From the NCBI GenBank assembly GCA_021810735.1, contig JAJZIF010000250.1, positions 1 through 6,152 on the forward strand: a stretch of DNA of 6,152 bases. Reading direction: 5' to 3'. The position numbers were made by a program, and so were the translations under genes. The notes beneath the pieces were generated by a model. That model ran no database searches, was not told the DNA's origin, and saw only the letters and a program-made list of their open reading frames with translations. This document shows, in pieces, positions 1-6,152 of the stretch. This stretch comes from Acidobacteriota bacterium (lineage in GTDB: Bacteria > Acidobacteriota > Terriglobia > Terriglobales > Acidobacteriaceae). Numbering within the stretch: position 1 is the first letter of the stretch; every line of letters begins with the position of its first letter.

Positions 1-44
1 AGACTGGGGACGATGCGACGTTGCCTTCCGGTCTTCGCTGACGA

Positions 45-1397
45 CTACGGATAGATGCGGTTCAAGGTGCGGGCGAAGGGAATCGTTTCGCGAACATGGT
101 CCAGTCCGCAGATCCAGGCCACGGCGCGCTCGATGCCCATGCCAAACCCCGCGTGGGGCACGGAACCATACCGGCGCAGATCGAGATACCACTGAAACGG
201 GGCCAACGGCAGGCCGTGATCTTCAATCCGCTGCTTCAGCAGTTCATAAGAAGAGATGCGTTGCGAGCCGCCAATGATCTCGCCATAGCCCTCCGGCGCC
301 AGCACGTCCACGCAGAGCGCGAATTTTCCGTTGTCAGGATCGGGGTCCATGTAGAACGCCTTGATGTCCGCGGGGTAGCGATGGATCATGACCGGGCGAT
401 CGAATTGCGAGGAGATATAGGTCTCATCCGGAGAGCCAAAGTCCGTCCCATACTGAAACTTCTGCTCTAGCTTGCCGGCTGCGAAGGCTTCTTCCAGCAA
501 CTTCGCGGCCTCGTCGTAGCTGACGCGGGGAAACGGAGGCCGGATGGCTTCCAGCTTGGACGTGTCGCGTCCAAGCACCTTCAAGTCCGCGGCGCGATTG
601 GCCAGCACGCGCAGCACGATGTGGCTGAGAAATTCCTCCGCCAGCACCATGATGTCGTCGAGCCCGGCGTAGGCGACCTCGGGTTCGATCATCCAAAATT
701 CGGTGAGGTGGCGACGTGTTTTCGATTTCTCGGCGCGAAAAGTGGGCCCGAACGAGTAGACCTTGCCCAGCGCCATGGCGGTGCTTTCCATGTACAACTG
801 GCCGCTTTGCGTTAAGTAGGCTTCGTCGCCAAAATAATTCACGGGAAACAGGGTGCTGGTGCCTTCGCAGGCGGCGGGCGTCAGAATCGGCGGATCGGTG
901 CGGACAAATCCGTGGGTGTCGAAATACTCCTGCGCCGCGCGCATGATCTCGGCGCGGATTCGCAGGATCGCGGCCTGACGCGGCGTGCGAATCCAGAGAT
1001 GACGATGTTCCATCAGGAAATCGACGCCATGCTCTTTCAGCGAAATTGGGAAAGGACCATCGTCGGCCACGCGATGGATCACTTCCAGGTCTTCGACATC
1101 GAGCTCAAAGCCGCCGGGGGCGCGTTTGTCCGCACGGACCTTGCCGCGCACGATGACGCTCGACTCCTGGGTAAGCGTCTTGATGCGGTCAAACATTTCC
1201 GGCGACACGGCGGACTTGGGCACAACGCCCTGCACCGTGCCGGAGCCGTCGCGGAAGATGGGAAACAACAGCTTGCCGCTTTCGCGCAGGTTGTAGAGCC
1301 ATCCGCGCAGGATGACGGTTTGACCTTCATGCTGACCGAGGCGGGCAATCGTGGTTACGGGAGGTGCGCTGGGCGTGCTGGGAGTGGTTTCATCCAT
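45..1397 (-). CDS. asnS: Asparaginyl-tRNA synthetase (AsnRS), class IIb
   Basis: Cytoplasmic enzyme that activates asparagine with ATP and attaches it to tRNA-Asn. Using the ATG at 1397 gives 450 residues, a little longer than the roughly 430 usual for bacterial AsnRS because of a Thr/Ser/Pro-rich N-terminal extension. Domains in order: an OB-fold anticodon-binding domain (about 20-108, containing [15 protein letters not shown]), then the class II catalytic core. Motif 1 lies around 160-173 ([13 protein letters not shown]). Motif 2 starts FRAEKS at 220 and runs into EFWMIEPE (233-240), a signature that favours AsnRS over AspRS. Motif 3 is [13 protein letters not shown] (417-429), followed by [12 protein letters not shown] at the extreme C-terminus. 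An in-frame TTG at 1406 is possible, but neither start has a strong Shine-Dalgarno site. The gene lies 45 bases after the epimerase stop on the same strand, so co-transcription is likely. All catalytic motifs look intact. Very sure of the family; the start is less certain. Confidence 0.96.
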   Translation of the reverse strand: MDETTPSTPSAPPVTTIARLGQHEGQTVILRGWLYNLRESGKLLFPIFRDGSGTVQGVVPKSAVSPEMFDRIKTLTQESSVIVRGKVRADKRAPGGFELDVEDLEVIHRVADDGPFPISLKEHGVDFLMEHRHLWIRTPRQAAILRIRAEIMRAAQEYFDTHGFVRTDPPILTPAACEGTSTLFPVNYFGDEAYLTQSGQLYMESTAMALGKVYSFGPTFRAEKSKTRRHLTEFWMIEPEVAYAGLDDIMVLAEEFLSHIVLRVLANRAADLKVLGRDTSKLEAIRPPFPRVSYDEAAKLLEEAFAAGKLEQKFQYGTDFGSPDETYISSQFDRPVMIHRYPADIKAFYMDPDPDNGKFALCVDVLAPEGYGEIIGGSQRISSYELLKQRIEDHGLPLAPFQWYLDLRRYGSVPHAGFGMGIERAVAWICGLDHVRETIPFARTLNRIYP

Positions 1398-1442
1398 ACC
1401 AATCAAATCTACATCGGCGGGGAGATGCTGGGAGACGATTGC

Positions 1443-2309
1443 TTATTCCCGCCCTGCACTCCCGCCTGCCGAACCCGCAGTATCGAGAAACTCCCATGCA
1501 CGCTGGAATCGGTCGGACAGGGTTCCTTCAGGATTTTCCAGCGTGGGATGAATCTCCAATACCGTGGCGGGCGGCTTCGCCAGCGCGCCGAGGGCCTGCA
1601 TCGTTTCCGGCCACGCGATCGTGCCATCCCCTGGCCATAGATGCGCGTCCTTATCGCCGAGGTTGTCGTGAACATGGACCGACCGAATGCGCGGACCCAT
1701 GGTATCGATGGCGGGAAGAATGCCGTCGCCCAGATGCGCATGGCCGACGTCGAGGCAGATGCCGATGTCGTCAAAATGTCCGACGGAAAGAATCTCCATC
1801 AGGTTCTGCGGCTCGGCGACTTCATTCTTCTCTAGATTTTCCAGCAGAATTTGCACTCCCAGCGGACGCGCAAAGGCGCGCAGATGTTCGACCGCCGTCA
1901 TCGCGTGTTCCAGGGTGCGCGGACTCCATGTGTCGCCGCGTTCGCCCAGATGCAGAATGAGATGCGAAAAAGGGACCTGCTCGGCCGCTTCCAGAGCGCG
2001 TTTCACCTCGTCCATAGAGTCGATGCGCCGGGATTTTTCCACATGCACCACGTTGATGGAGGGCGCGGAACTGCGCTCACTGTCCGATTCGCTCTCCGCC
2101 CGCAGCGGGGCGTGCAGCGCCCATGCCGGGGTGGGATTGGCGCGAAACCATTCGCCGATTTCCTTCACCTGCGCACGGTTGGTGTAGTCGAAATGCCGCC
2201 GATTGGCGAAGATTTCGATGGCTTCGGCCCCAGCCTTGGTCAAGGTGTCCAAATGCCCGGCGTGCAGGCGGTGCTTCAAAAAAATGTGCGTGGAAATCGC
2301 TCTCAACAT
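1443..2309 (-). CDS. Sugar phosphate isomerase/epimerase-like TIM-barrel protein (COG1082, AP-endonuclease-2 fold)
   Basis: A 288-residue xylose-isomerase-like TIM-barrel protein, probably a cytoplasmic metal-dependent sugar or cyclitol isomerase/epimerase; the substrate cannot be read from the sequence. The likely metal ligands of the fold are all visible: H66 (LHAP), H120 (LILHLGE), E157 (LLENL), D187 and H190 (CLDVGHAH), H214 (VHVHDN), D221 and H223 (DKDAH), and E252 (LEIHP). The spacing and the LENLE and CLDVGHAH wording are typical of COG1082 rather than true endonuclease IV. The C-terminal tail is a short Gly/Ser/Ala-rich stretch. Start choice: the ATG at 2309 opens with MLRAISTHIF, a usual beginning for the family. 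An upstream in-frame TTG at 2315 has an AGG five bases before it and would add two residues. It is probably the first gene of an operon with asnS, transcribed away from the restriction gene. Family sure, reaction unknown. Confidence 0.88.
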   Translation of the reverse strand: MLRAISTHIFLKHRLHAGHLDTLTKAGAEAIEIFANRRHFDYTNRAQVKEIGEWFRANPTPAWALHAPLRAESESDSERSSAPSINVVHVEKSRRIDSMDEVKRALEAAEQVPFSHLILHLGERGDTWSPRTLEHAMTAVEHLRAFARPLGVQILLENLEKNEVAEPQNLMEILSVGHFDDIGICLDVGHAHLGDGILPAIDTMGPRIRSVHVHDNLGDKDAHLWPGDGTIAWPETMQALGALAKPPATVLEIHPTLENPEGTLSDRFQRAWEFLDTAGSAGGSAGRE

Positions 2310-2318
2310 GAACAAATC

Positions 2319-2342
2319 AACCTATTTCTAAGGTAACCTATT
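2319..2342. repeat. Pair of 8-base direct repeats AACCTATT upstream of the epimerase gene
   Basis: AACCTATT occurs at 2319-2326 and again at 2335-2342, an offset of 16 bases. The near-palindrome AGGTAACCT (2331-2339) overlaps the second copy. The pair lies 10 to 33 bases upstream of the epimerase ATG on the minus strand, where an operator or promoter would sit. The proximal copy also supplies the AGG that could act as a weak ribosome-binding site. Chance cannot be excluded, and no regulator is encoded in the window. Confidence 0.3.
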
Positions 2343-2406
2343 CCGGCGCGTTCGCGGTCGGAAGAGTACCGCCGACGCCATCGGGTGCTATCGAATGCTC
2401 TATGAC

Positions 2407-2412
2407 TATAAT
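2407..2412 (+). promoter_or_regulatory. Perfect -10 box (TATAAT) for the restriction-modification gene, probably giving a leaderless mRNA
   Basis: TATAAT matches the sigma-70 -10 consensus exactly and is separated from the ATG of the restriction gene by only seven bases. Transcription normally starts six to nine bases after the box, that is at about the A of the ATG. No Shine-Dalgarno sequence is seen between the box and the start codon, so translation from a leaderless transcript is the simplest reading. No good -35 hexamer is seen at the expected place (around 2384-2389). A TG lies two bases rather than one before the box, so it is not a standard extended -10. Confidence 0.5.
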
Positions 2413-2419
2413 TTGCTGA

Positions 2420-5263
2420 ATGCCCAAACTTTCCTGGAATGAAATCCGGCAGCGTGCTCATGTTTTCTCCGCCGAATGGCGGGATGCAAGCAGTGAACGC
2501 GCGGACAAGCAGACATTCTGGAACCAGTTTTTCGACGTTTTCGGCATGAATCGCCGCGCACTCGCCAGTTTCGAGGAGCGGGTCAAGCGCGAGACGGGCA
2601 GGTACGGCTTCATCGACCTGTTCTGGAAAAACATGCTGCTGGTCGAGCACAAAAGCCGTGGCGAAAGCCTCGACAAAGCCGATTCTCAGGCATTCGCCTA
2701 CATTCAGGACTTGATTAACGATGGGCGGCAGGATGAAGTACCCCGTTATGTGCTCGTTTCCGATTTTCAGCGGATCGCGCTGCACGACCTTGAGCCAGAC
2801 GAGCAACTGGATTTGCCTCTGTTTGCCGGACGCCGTGTCGAAACGATTGATTTTCCGTTGTCGGAATTGCACCGGTACATCCACGCCTTCGCCTTTATTC
2901 CCGGCTACAAGCAGCATCATTTTGCCGACCCCGACCCCATCAACATCAAGGCTGTTAGTATCCTGGGAAATCTGCATCGCGCATTGGAGGGTGGAGGATA
3001 TCGCGGACATTATCTAGAACGATTCTTGGTTCGTGTGCTGTTTTGTCTGTTCGCGCAGTGGACAGGGATCTTCGAGCAGGACGAATTCCGCCTCTACATT
3101 GAAAACCGAACTGCGGCGGATGGTTCCGACCTTGGACGCGCTCTCGAAGAACTGTTCCGCGTACTGGACACGCCAAAAGAAGACAGGCAGACGTATTTAG
3201 ACGAGACACTGGCGAACTTCCCGTATGTCAACGGCGAGTTGTTCCGCGAGCGTCTGGATTTCGCAGCGTTCAACAAGCCGATGCGCGAGGCGCTGCTGCG
3301 TGCCACGGAATTCGACTGGTCGCAGATTTCCCCAGCCATCTTTGGCGCGCTGTTTCAGTCCATTATGGTTGGCGAAGAGTTGTCCAGAGAACGGCGTCAG
3401 ATTGGCGCGCACTATACCAGCGAACGCGACATTCTGAAGGTCATCCGCCCGCTCTTTCTGGACAAATTGAGGTCCGAATTTGAAGTCATTCGGAACGACA
3501 GCTCCACGCGTCAGCGGTCGCGGCTCGATGACTTTCTGGAGCGTCTCACGCGACTCAAATTTCTCGATCCAGCCTGCGGATGCGGTAATTTTCTGGTCAT
3601 CGCATTTCGTGAACTGCGTCTGCTCGAACTCGACGCATTGAAGCTGCGCCACGGCACTCAGACTTCATTCACGCTGGACGAAGTGAACCGTCTTTCTCAC
3701 GTGGACGTGGACCAGTTCTATGGCATCGAAATCTCCGAGTGGCCCGCCCGCATCGCCGAGGTCGCGATCTGGCTGATGGACCACCAGATGAACATCAAGG
3801 TCTCCGAGGCGTTCGGCCAACTTTATCAGCGCCTGCCATTGAAGAAGTCTCCACATATCACGGTTGACAATGCGCTGAGGCTCGATTGGCAGAGCGTTCT
3901 GCCATCCAGCGAATGCAGCTATGTTTTAGGCAATCCGCCGTTTGTCGGACATCACTATCAGAGTGCGGAACAAAAGAAGGATCAAAAAGCAGTCTTAAAA
4001 AATATCTCAGCAGCAGGTGTCCTTGACTATGTCTGCAATTGGTATATCCGGAGCGCCGAATACATTATCGGAACAGAAGTCGTGGCAGCATTTGTTTCGA
4101 CGAATTCCATTACACAAGGCGAACAGGCCGGCATCTTGTGGTCGGAGATCTTTTCCCGCTACCACCTCAAAATTTCATTTGCATATCGTACCTTCGCTTG
4201 GCAAAGCGAAGCGCGGGGGAAAGCCCACGTACATGTAGTCGTAATTGGAATAAGTTCCGTCGCCCCAGAAATGAAGCTCCTGTTTGAACAGGACCCATCA
4301 TCTAAAAATTCCTCAGCGATGCAGGTGAGGAACATCGGGCCTTATCTTGTCGAAGGGCCAGACTTGGCCATCTTGAACCGGCCCAAGCCACTGTGCGATG
4401 TGCCAGGCATGACCTGGGGCAACAAACCGACGGATGGCGGAGGGTTAATTCTCTCTTCTGAGGAACGCTATGCCTTATTGCAGAGCGAGCCCACAATTGG
4501 GAAGTACATCCGGAGATACATGAGCGGGGGCGACTTCTTAAATGATGAAATTCGTTACTGTCTTTGGCTCAAGGATGCCAAACCGGAAGAGCTGAGACGA
4601 TCGCCAGCGGTCATATCCCGACTGGAGCGGGTTCGCAGCTTTCGATTGAGCAGTGACGCGCAGTCGACAAGGAAATACGCGGACTATCCGTCTCTATTTC
4701 GGCAGACCGCGCAGCCCGACACAGATTACCTAGCTATTCCGGAGGTCTCATCGGAACGAAGGGCCTACATTCCAATGGCATATATTTCAAGGGATGTTAT
4801 TTGCAGTAATACGGTGCAATTCGTCCGCGATGCCACGCAGTACCACTTTGGCGTGCTGTCCTCACGGATGCACATGGCCTGGGTGAAACAAGTCGCAGGG
4901 AGACTGGAGTCTCGCTATCGGTATTCCAATACCTTGGTCTACAACAATTTCCCCTGGCCAGAAAACCCCACCGGGAAGCAGCGAGCGGCAGTCGAACGCG
5001 CGGCAGAAGCAGTTCTGGAGGCACGAACGAAATTCCCAGACAGCACACTCGCCGATCTCTATGACCCTCGCACCATGCCCCCGGAGTTGCTGCGCGCCCA
5101 CACAGAATTGGACCGCGCCGTGGACCGCTGCTATCGCGCGGAACCTTTTACCAGCGACCGCCAGCGCGTGGAATATCTGTTTTCACTCTACGAAAAGCTG
5201 ACGGCACCACTATTGCCCGTTCCAGCACGACGCAAACGCGCGGCCTGGAGAACGCAAGCATAA
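2420..5263 (+). CDS. MmeI-like Type IIL/IIG restriction-modification enzyme (fused endonuclease, N6-adenine methyltransferase and target recognition domain)
   Basis: A 947-residue single-chain restriction-modification enzyme: it cuts unmodified DNA at a fixed distance from its site and methylates an adenine in that site. Domains in order: an N-terminal nuclease with the PD-(D/E)XK-type motif D66-X9-E76-H-K78, the same spacing I recall for MmeI D70-X9-EXK82; a helical connector (about 170-325); and a gamma-class adenine methyltransferase with GAHYTSERDILK (329-340), SAM-binding motif I DPACGCGNF (383-391), the acidic loop IEISEWPA (436-443) and catalytic NPPF (505-508). The target recognition domain covers about 630-850 and ends in the family-typical NNFPWP (842-847). 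A helical C-terminal segment (LYDPRTMPPELLRAH) follows. MmeI is about 919 residues, so this looks full length and active. The start is an ATG without a Shine-Dalgarno site behind a TATAAT box. The stop overlaps the ispE ATG. The middle (about 3960-4320) is poorer in GC than the ends. No separate methyltransferase or specificity gene is nearby, nor needed. PglX of BREX is excluded by the nuclease domain and size. Confidence 0.93.
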   Translation: MPKLSWNEIRQRAHVFSAEWRDASSERADKQTFWNQFFDVFGMNRRALASFEERVKRETGRYGFIDLFWKNMLLVEHKSRGESLDKADSQAFAYIQDLINDGRQDEVPRYVLVSDFQRIALHDLEPDEQLDLPLFAGRRVETIDFPLSELHRYIHAFAFIPGYKQHHFADPDPINIKAVSILGNLHRALEGGGYRGHYLERFLVRVLFCLFAQWTGIFEQDEFRLYIENRTAADGSDLGRALEELFRVLDTPKEDRQTYLDETLANFPYVNGELFRERLDFAAFNKPMREALLRATEFDWSQISPAIFGALFQSIMVGEELSRERRQIGAHYTSERDILKVIRPLFLDKLRSEFEVIRNDSSTRQRSRLDDFLERLTRLKFLDPACGCGNFLVIAFRELRLLELDALKLRHGTQTSFTLDEVNRLSHVDVDQFYGIEISEWPARIAEVAIWLMDHQMNIKVSEAFGQLYQRLPLKKSPHITVDNALRLDWQSVLPSSECSYVLGNPPFVGHHYQSAEQKKDQKAVLKNISAAGVLDYVCNWYIRSAEYIIGTEVVAAFVSTNSITQGEQAGILWSEIFSRYHLKISFAYRTFAWQSEARGKAHVHVVVIGISSVAPEMKLLFEQDPSSKNSSAMQVRNIGPYLVEGPDLAILNRPKPLCDVPGMTWGNKPTDGGGLILSSEERYALLQSEPTIGKYIRRYMSGGDFLNDEIRYCLWLKDAKPEELRRSPAVISRLERVRSFRLSSDAQSTRKYADYPSLFRQTAQPDTDYLAIPEVSSERRAYIPMAYISRDVICSNTVQFVRDATQYHFGVLSSRMHMAWVKQVAGRLESRYRYSNTLVYNNFPWPENPTGKQRAAVERAAEAVLEARTKFPDSTLADLYDPRTMPPELLRAHTELDRAVDRCYRAEPFTSDRQRVEYLFSLYEKLTAPLLPVPARRKRAAWRTQA

Positions 5264-5619
5264 TGACCACACGGGTTCGATCGCGCGCGAAGATCAATCT
5301 TGGACTCGCCATTGGCCCGCTGCGGACGGATGGCTACCATGGGCTGGCGACGATCTACCAGACGCTGGCGATTCATGATTTTGTGGAGGTGACCGCCGGA
5401 ATCAAAATTTACCGAAGCGGTAATCGAATTTCCTGGCAATGCGATAGATTGTCTGTCTGGCATACTCCTCATGTTATAAAGAGAGAAACTTCTGACACAT
5501 CTTTCGATCTTAATATTTACCCCCTTGTACTACTTCTTCGGCAAGAACAGTATTTCCGCTCGATGGGCCGCTGGTTTCAAATCATAATCAGCGGTCACGA
5601 AGGTGCAGGGCACGTTTAG
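5263..5619 (+). pseudogene. ispE: Truncated ispE (4-diphosphocytidyl-2-C-methyl-D-erythritol kinase), N-terminal fragment only
   Basis: Intact IspE is a GHMP-family kinase of about 290 residues that phosphorylates CDP-methylerythritol in the MEP isoprenoid pathway. Here only residues 1 to about 45 match: RAKINLGL with K10 and DGYHGLATIYQTL with H26, both at the positions they hold in E. coli IspE. After VEVTA, at about 5400, similarity stops. The remaining 73 codons of the open frame are a basic, aromatic-rich stretch with no GHMP motif; the ATP-binding glycine/serine loop and the catalytic aspartate are missing. GC falls from about 60% (5281-5400) to about 37% (5401-5520), and the end of the frame runs antisense through vapC. 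The ATG shares its first base with the restriction gene stop (TAATG), with a GGAG at 5247-5250 as a possible ribosome-binding site. It is therefore probably still translated but non-functional. The cause could be a genuine insertion or deletion, or an assembly chimera. Confidence 0.82.
5393..5479 (+). other. Possible 3' remnant of a foreign gene at the ispE breakpoint
   Basis: In a frame shifted relative to ispE, 28 codons run from the ispE breakpoint to a TAA at 5477-5479 and end in IDCLSGILLML. The stretch has protein-like composition and contains EAVIEFPGN. It could be the last codons of a gene that lay on the DNA joined to ispE. I do not recognise it; a faint likeness to phage terminase C-termini is too weak to call. 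The remaining AT-rich bases to 5529 (about 32% GC at 5461-5520) show no gene and no clear terminator hairpin. Confidence 0.15.
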
Positions 5620-5937
5620 GGCGAGTTCGATTCCGAATGCGTCCGCGTACGGGATTTTCAAGTCAGCTTTGAGGATGGCTGCGCGAATCGCGCGATCTGG
5701 CGTAGCAGGAATGAATTCCAAGCCTATATAGGAAAACCTGTCCATCACTTGCTGCTGGACTTCCAGCCCCTTCTTTCTGTACAAATTGCCGGCAACCTCA
5801 CCCCAGTGCAGCGCACAGACCAGAACACGATGCTTGCCCGACACCAGCCCTTGCAGGATGACCCGGACTTGTTCCGCCCCAGCTTCTTTATCGATAAACC
5901 GCAACAGCGCACTGGCATCGAGCGCGTAGGTCACCAT
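5530..5937 (-). CDS. vapC: VapC-family PIN-domain toxin (ribonuclease)
   Basis: A 135-residue PIN-domain protein, the usual size for VapC toxins, which are Mg-dependent endoribonucleases that stop translation by cutting tRNA or rRNA. The four acidic active-site residues are present: D7 in ALDASALL, E47 in LHWGEV, D99 in PYADAFGIELA and D117 in FVTADYDLK. The wording ALDASALL near the N-terminus and FVTADYDLKP near the C-terminus is standard for the family. The ATG lies inside the end of the antitoxin gene, sharing the seven bases ATGGTGA (5931-5937), so translation is probably coupled to vapB. An AGAGGA lies about 12 bases upstream as a possible, rather distant ribosome-binding site. The gene converges on and overlaps the tail of the broken ispE frame. 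Nothing suggests inactivation. The RNA target cannot be predicted. Confidence 0.93.
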   Translation of the reverse strand: MVTYALDASALLRFIDKEAGAEQVRVILQGLVSGKHRVLVCALHWGEVAGNLYRKKGLEVQQQVMDRFSYIGLEFIPATPDRAIRAAILKADLKIPYADAFGIELALNVPCTFVTADYDLKPAAHRAEILFLPKK

Positions 5938-6152
5938 TTGGAACGTTTGTCCTCTTTACGGCGGTCCTCCAGCAGCATCTCTGTCATCGATGGGCCGCCC
6001 GCTGTAATCCCGCAAAGCTCGTCGAGAAAATGTTTGTCCACGGGGCGCAGGATGATCCGATTACCCTCCCGTAGGACGGCGAAGCGGGTTCCAGGCTTGA
6101 TATGCAGCGCTTCGCGGATTTCCGCTGGAATGACCAACTGACCCTTGGTGCT
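5931..6152 (-). CDS. vapB: VapB-type antitoxin, AbrB/MazE (SpoVT-AbrB) fold, 5' end cut by window edge
   Basis: Partial gene: the frame is open to the right edge of the window, and the visible part begins STKGQLVIPAEIREALHI. This is the classic swapped-hairpin AbrB DNA-binding domain, followed by KPGTRFAVLREGNRIILRP. The family normally has only a few residues before STKGQ, so just the start codon and perhaps three to eight codons are missing. A TTG inside QLVIP (6135-6137) could be misread as a start but lies within the conserved domain, so it is not the true start. The charged C-terminal third (EMLLEDRRKEDKRSKW) is the usual toxin-binding tail that blocks the PIN active site. VapB-VapC complexes of this kind generally repress their own promoter, which here would lie beyond the edge. 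The stop overlaps the vapC start by seven bases. Confidence 0.9.
   Translation of the reverse strand, partial: STKGQLVIPAEIREALHIKPGTRFAVLREGNRIILRPVDKHFLDELCGITAGGPSMTEMLLEDRRKEDKRSKW

Noticed and set aside
45..1397. Aspartyl-tRNA synthetase instead of AsnRS
   Set aside because: There is no GAD insertion as in bacterial AspRS, and EFWMIEPE in motif 2 and the IPFAR C-terminus match AsnRS.
912..1640. 242-codon plus-strand open frame across the asnS start region
   Set aside because: It lies antisense to asnS and the end of the epimerase, has no recognisable motif, and is a by-product of GC-rich codon use on the other strand.
1443..2309. Endonuclease IV (nfo)
   Set aside because: The length and metal ligands are similar, but the signature blocks read LENLE, CLDVGHAH and VHVHDN, as in sugar isomerases, rather than the endonuclease IV blocks.
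1364..2336. Several plus-strand open frames of 60-200 codons over the epimerase gene
   Set aside because: All are antisense to a gene with clear conserved motifs; they are Arg/Pro/Cys-rich and mutually overlapping, as expected of shadow frames.
2303..3010. 235-codon minus-strand frame over the start of the restriction gene
   Set aside because: It is antisense to the conserved nuclease domain, overlaps the epimerase start, and has no domain-like content.
3197..3652. 151-codon minus-strand frame inside the restriction gene
   Set aside because: It is antisense to the methyltransferase motif I region, with no motif of its own.
2420..5263. BREX PglX or a Type I HsdM as identity for the large methyltransferase
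   Set aside because: The N-terminal D-X9-EXK nuclease, overall length, the GRLESRYRYS and NNFPWP signatures and the lack of brx or hsdRS neighbours fit the MmeI family instead.
5749..6141. 130-codon plus-strand frame across vapC and vapB
   Set aside because: It is antisense to both genes of a well-formed toxin-antitoxin pair.
1..6152. CRISPR array, tRNA or rRNA gene, insertion sequence, integrase, strong rho-independent terminator
   Set aside because: I looked for regular repeats, cloverleaf-like stretches, transposase motifs and GC hairpins with T-runs in the gene-free stretches (1-44, 1398-1442, 2310-2419, 5400-5529) and found none that stands up.

Overview
The window looks like chromosomal DNA of a GC-rich Gram-negative-type bacterium. 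The style of the AsnRS and of the COG1082 sugar epimerase recalls Acidobacteriota, but this is a recollection of family style, not a database result. The conserved genes are roughly 58-62% GC by hand count. Two stretches are clearly poorer: about 47% in the middle of the restriction gene (3961-4320) and about 37% just after 5400. Both fit acquired or exchanged DNA.

Layout. On the minus strand, a xylose-isomerase-like TIM-barrel protein (1443-2309) is followed 45 bases later by asnS (45-1397), probably as one housekeeping operon. A 110-base divergent intergenic region (2310-2419) holds an 8-base direct repeat near the epimerase start and a perfect TATAAT box 7 bases before the next gene on the plus strand. 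That gene (2420-5263) is a 947-residue MmeI-like Type IIL/IIG restriction-modification enzyme, with nuclease, adenine methyltransferase and target recognition in one chain. Its stop codon overlaps (TAATG) the start of ispE. Only about the first 45 codons of ispE are genuine; homology and GC content both break at about 5400, and a short AT-rich tail follows. Convergent to this remnant is a vapBC toxin-antitoxin pair on the minus strand (vapC 5530-5937; vapB from 5931 past the window edge). The 44 bases left of asnS show no recognisable feature.

How it fits together. Housekeeping genes (asnS, epimerase, the start of ispE) flank or are broken by accessory genes (the fused restriction enzyme and vapBC), making a small defence/addiction cluster built into a metabolic neighbourhood. 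The most interesting points are: (1) the restriction enzyme keeps residues that, from what I recall of the MmeI specificity code, predict recognition of the form NNC?AC with the A methylated; (2) its promoter geometry suggests a leaderless mRNA; (3) it is coupled by TAATG to a broken copy of a normally essential isoprenoid gene. No entirely new system is visible; the novelty lies in arrangement and predicted specificity.
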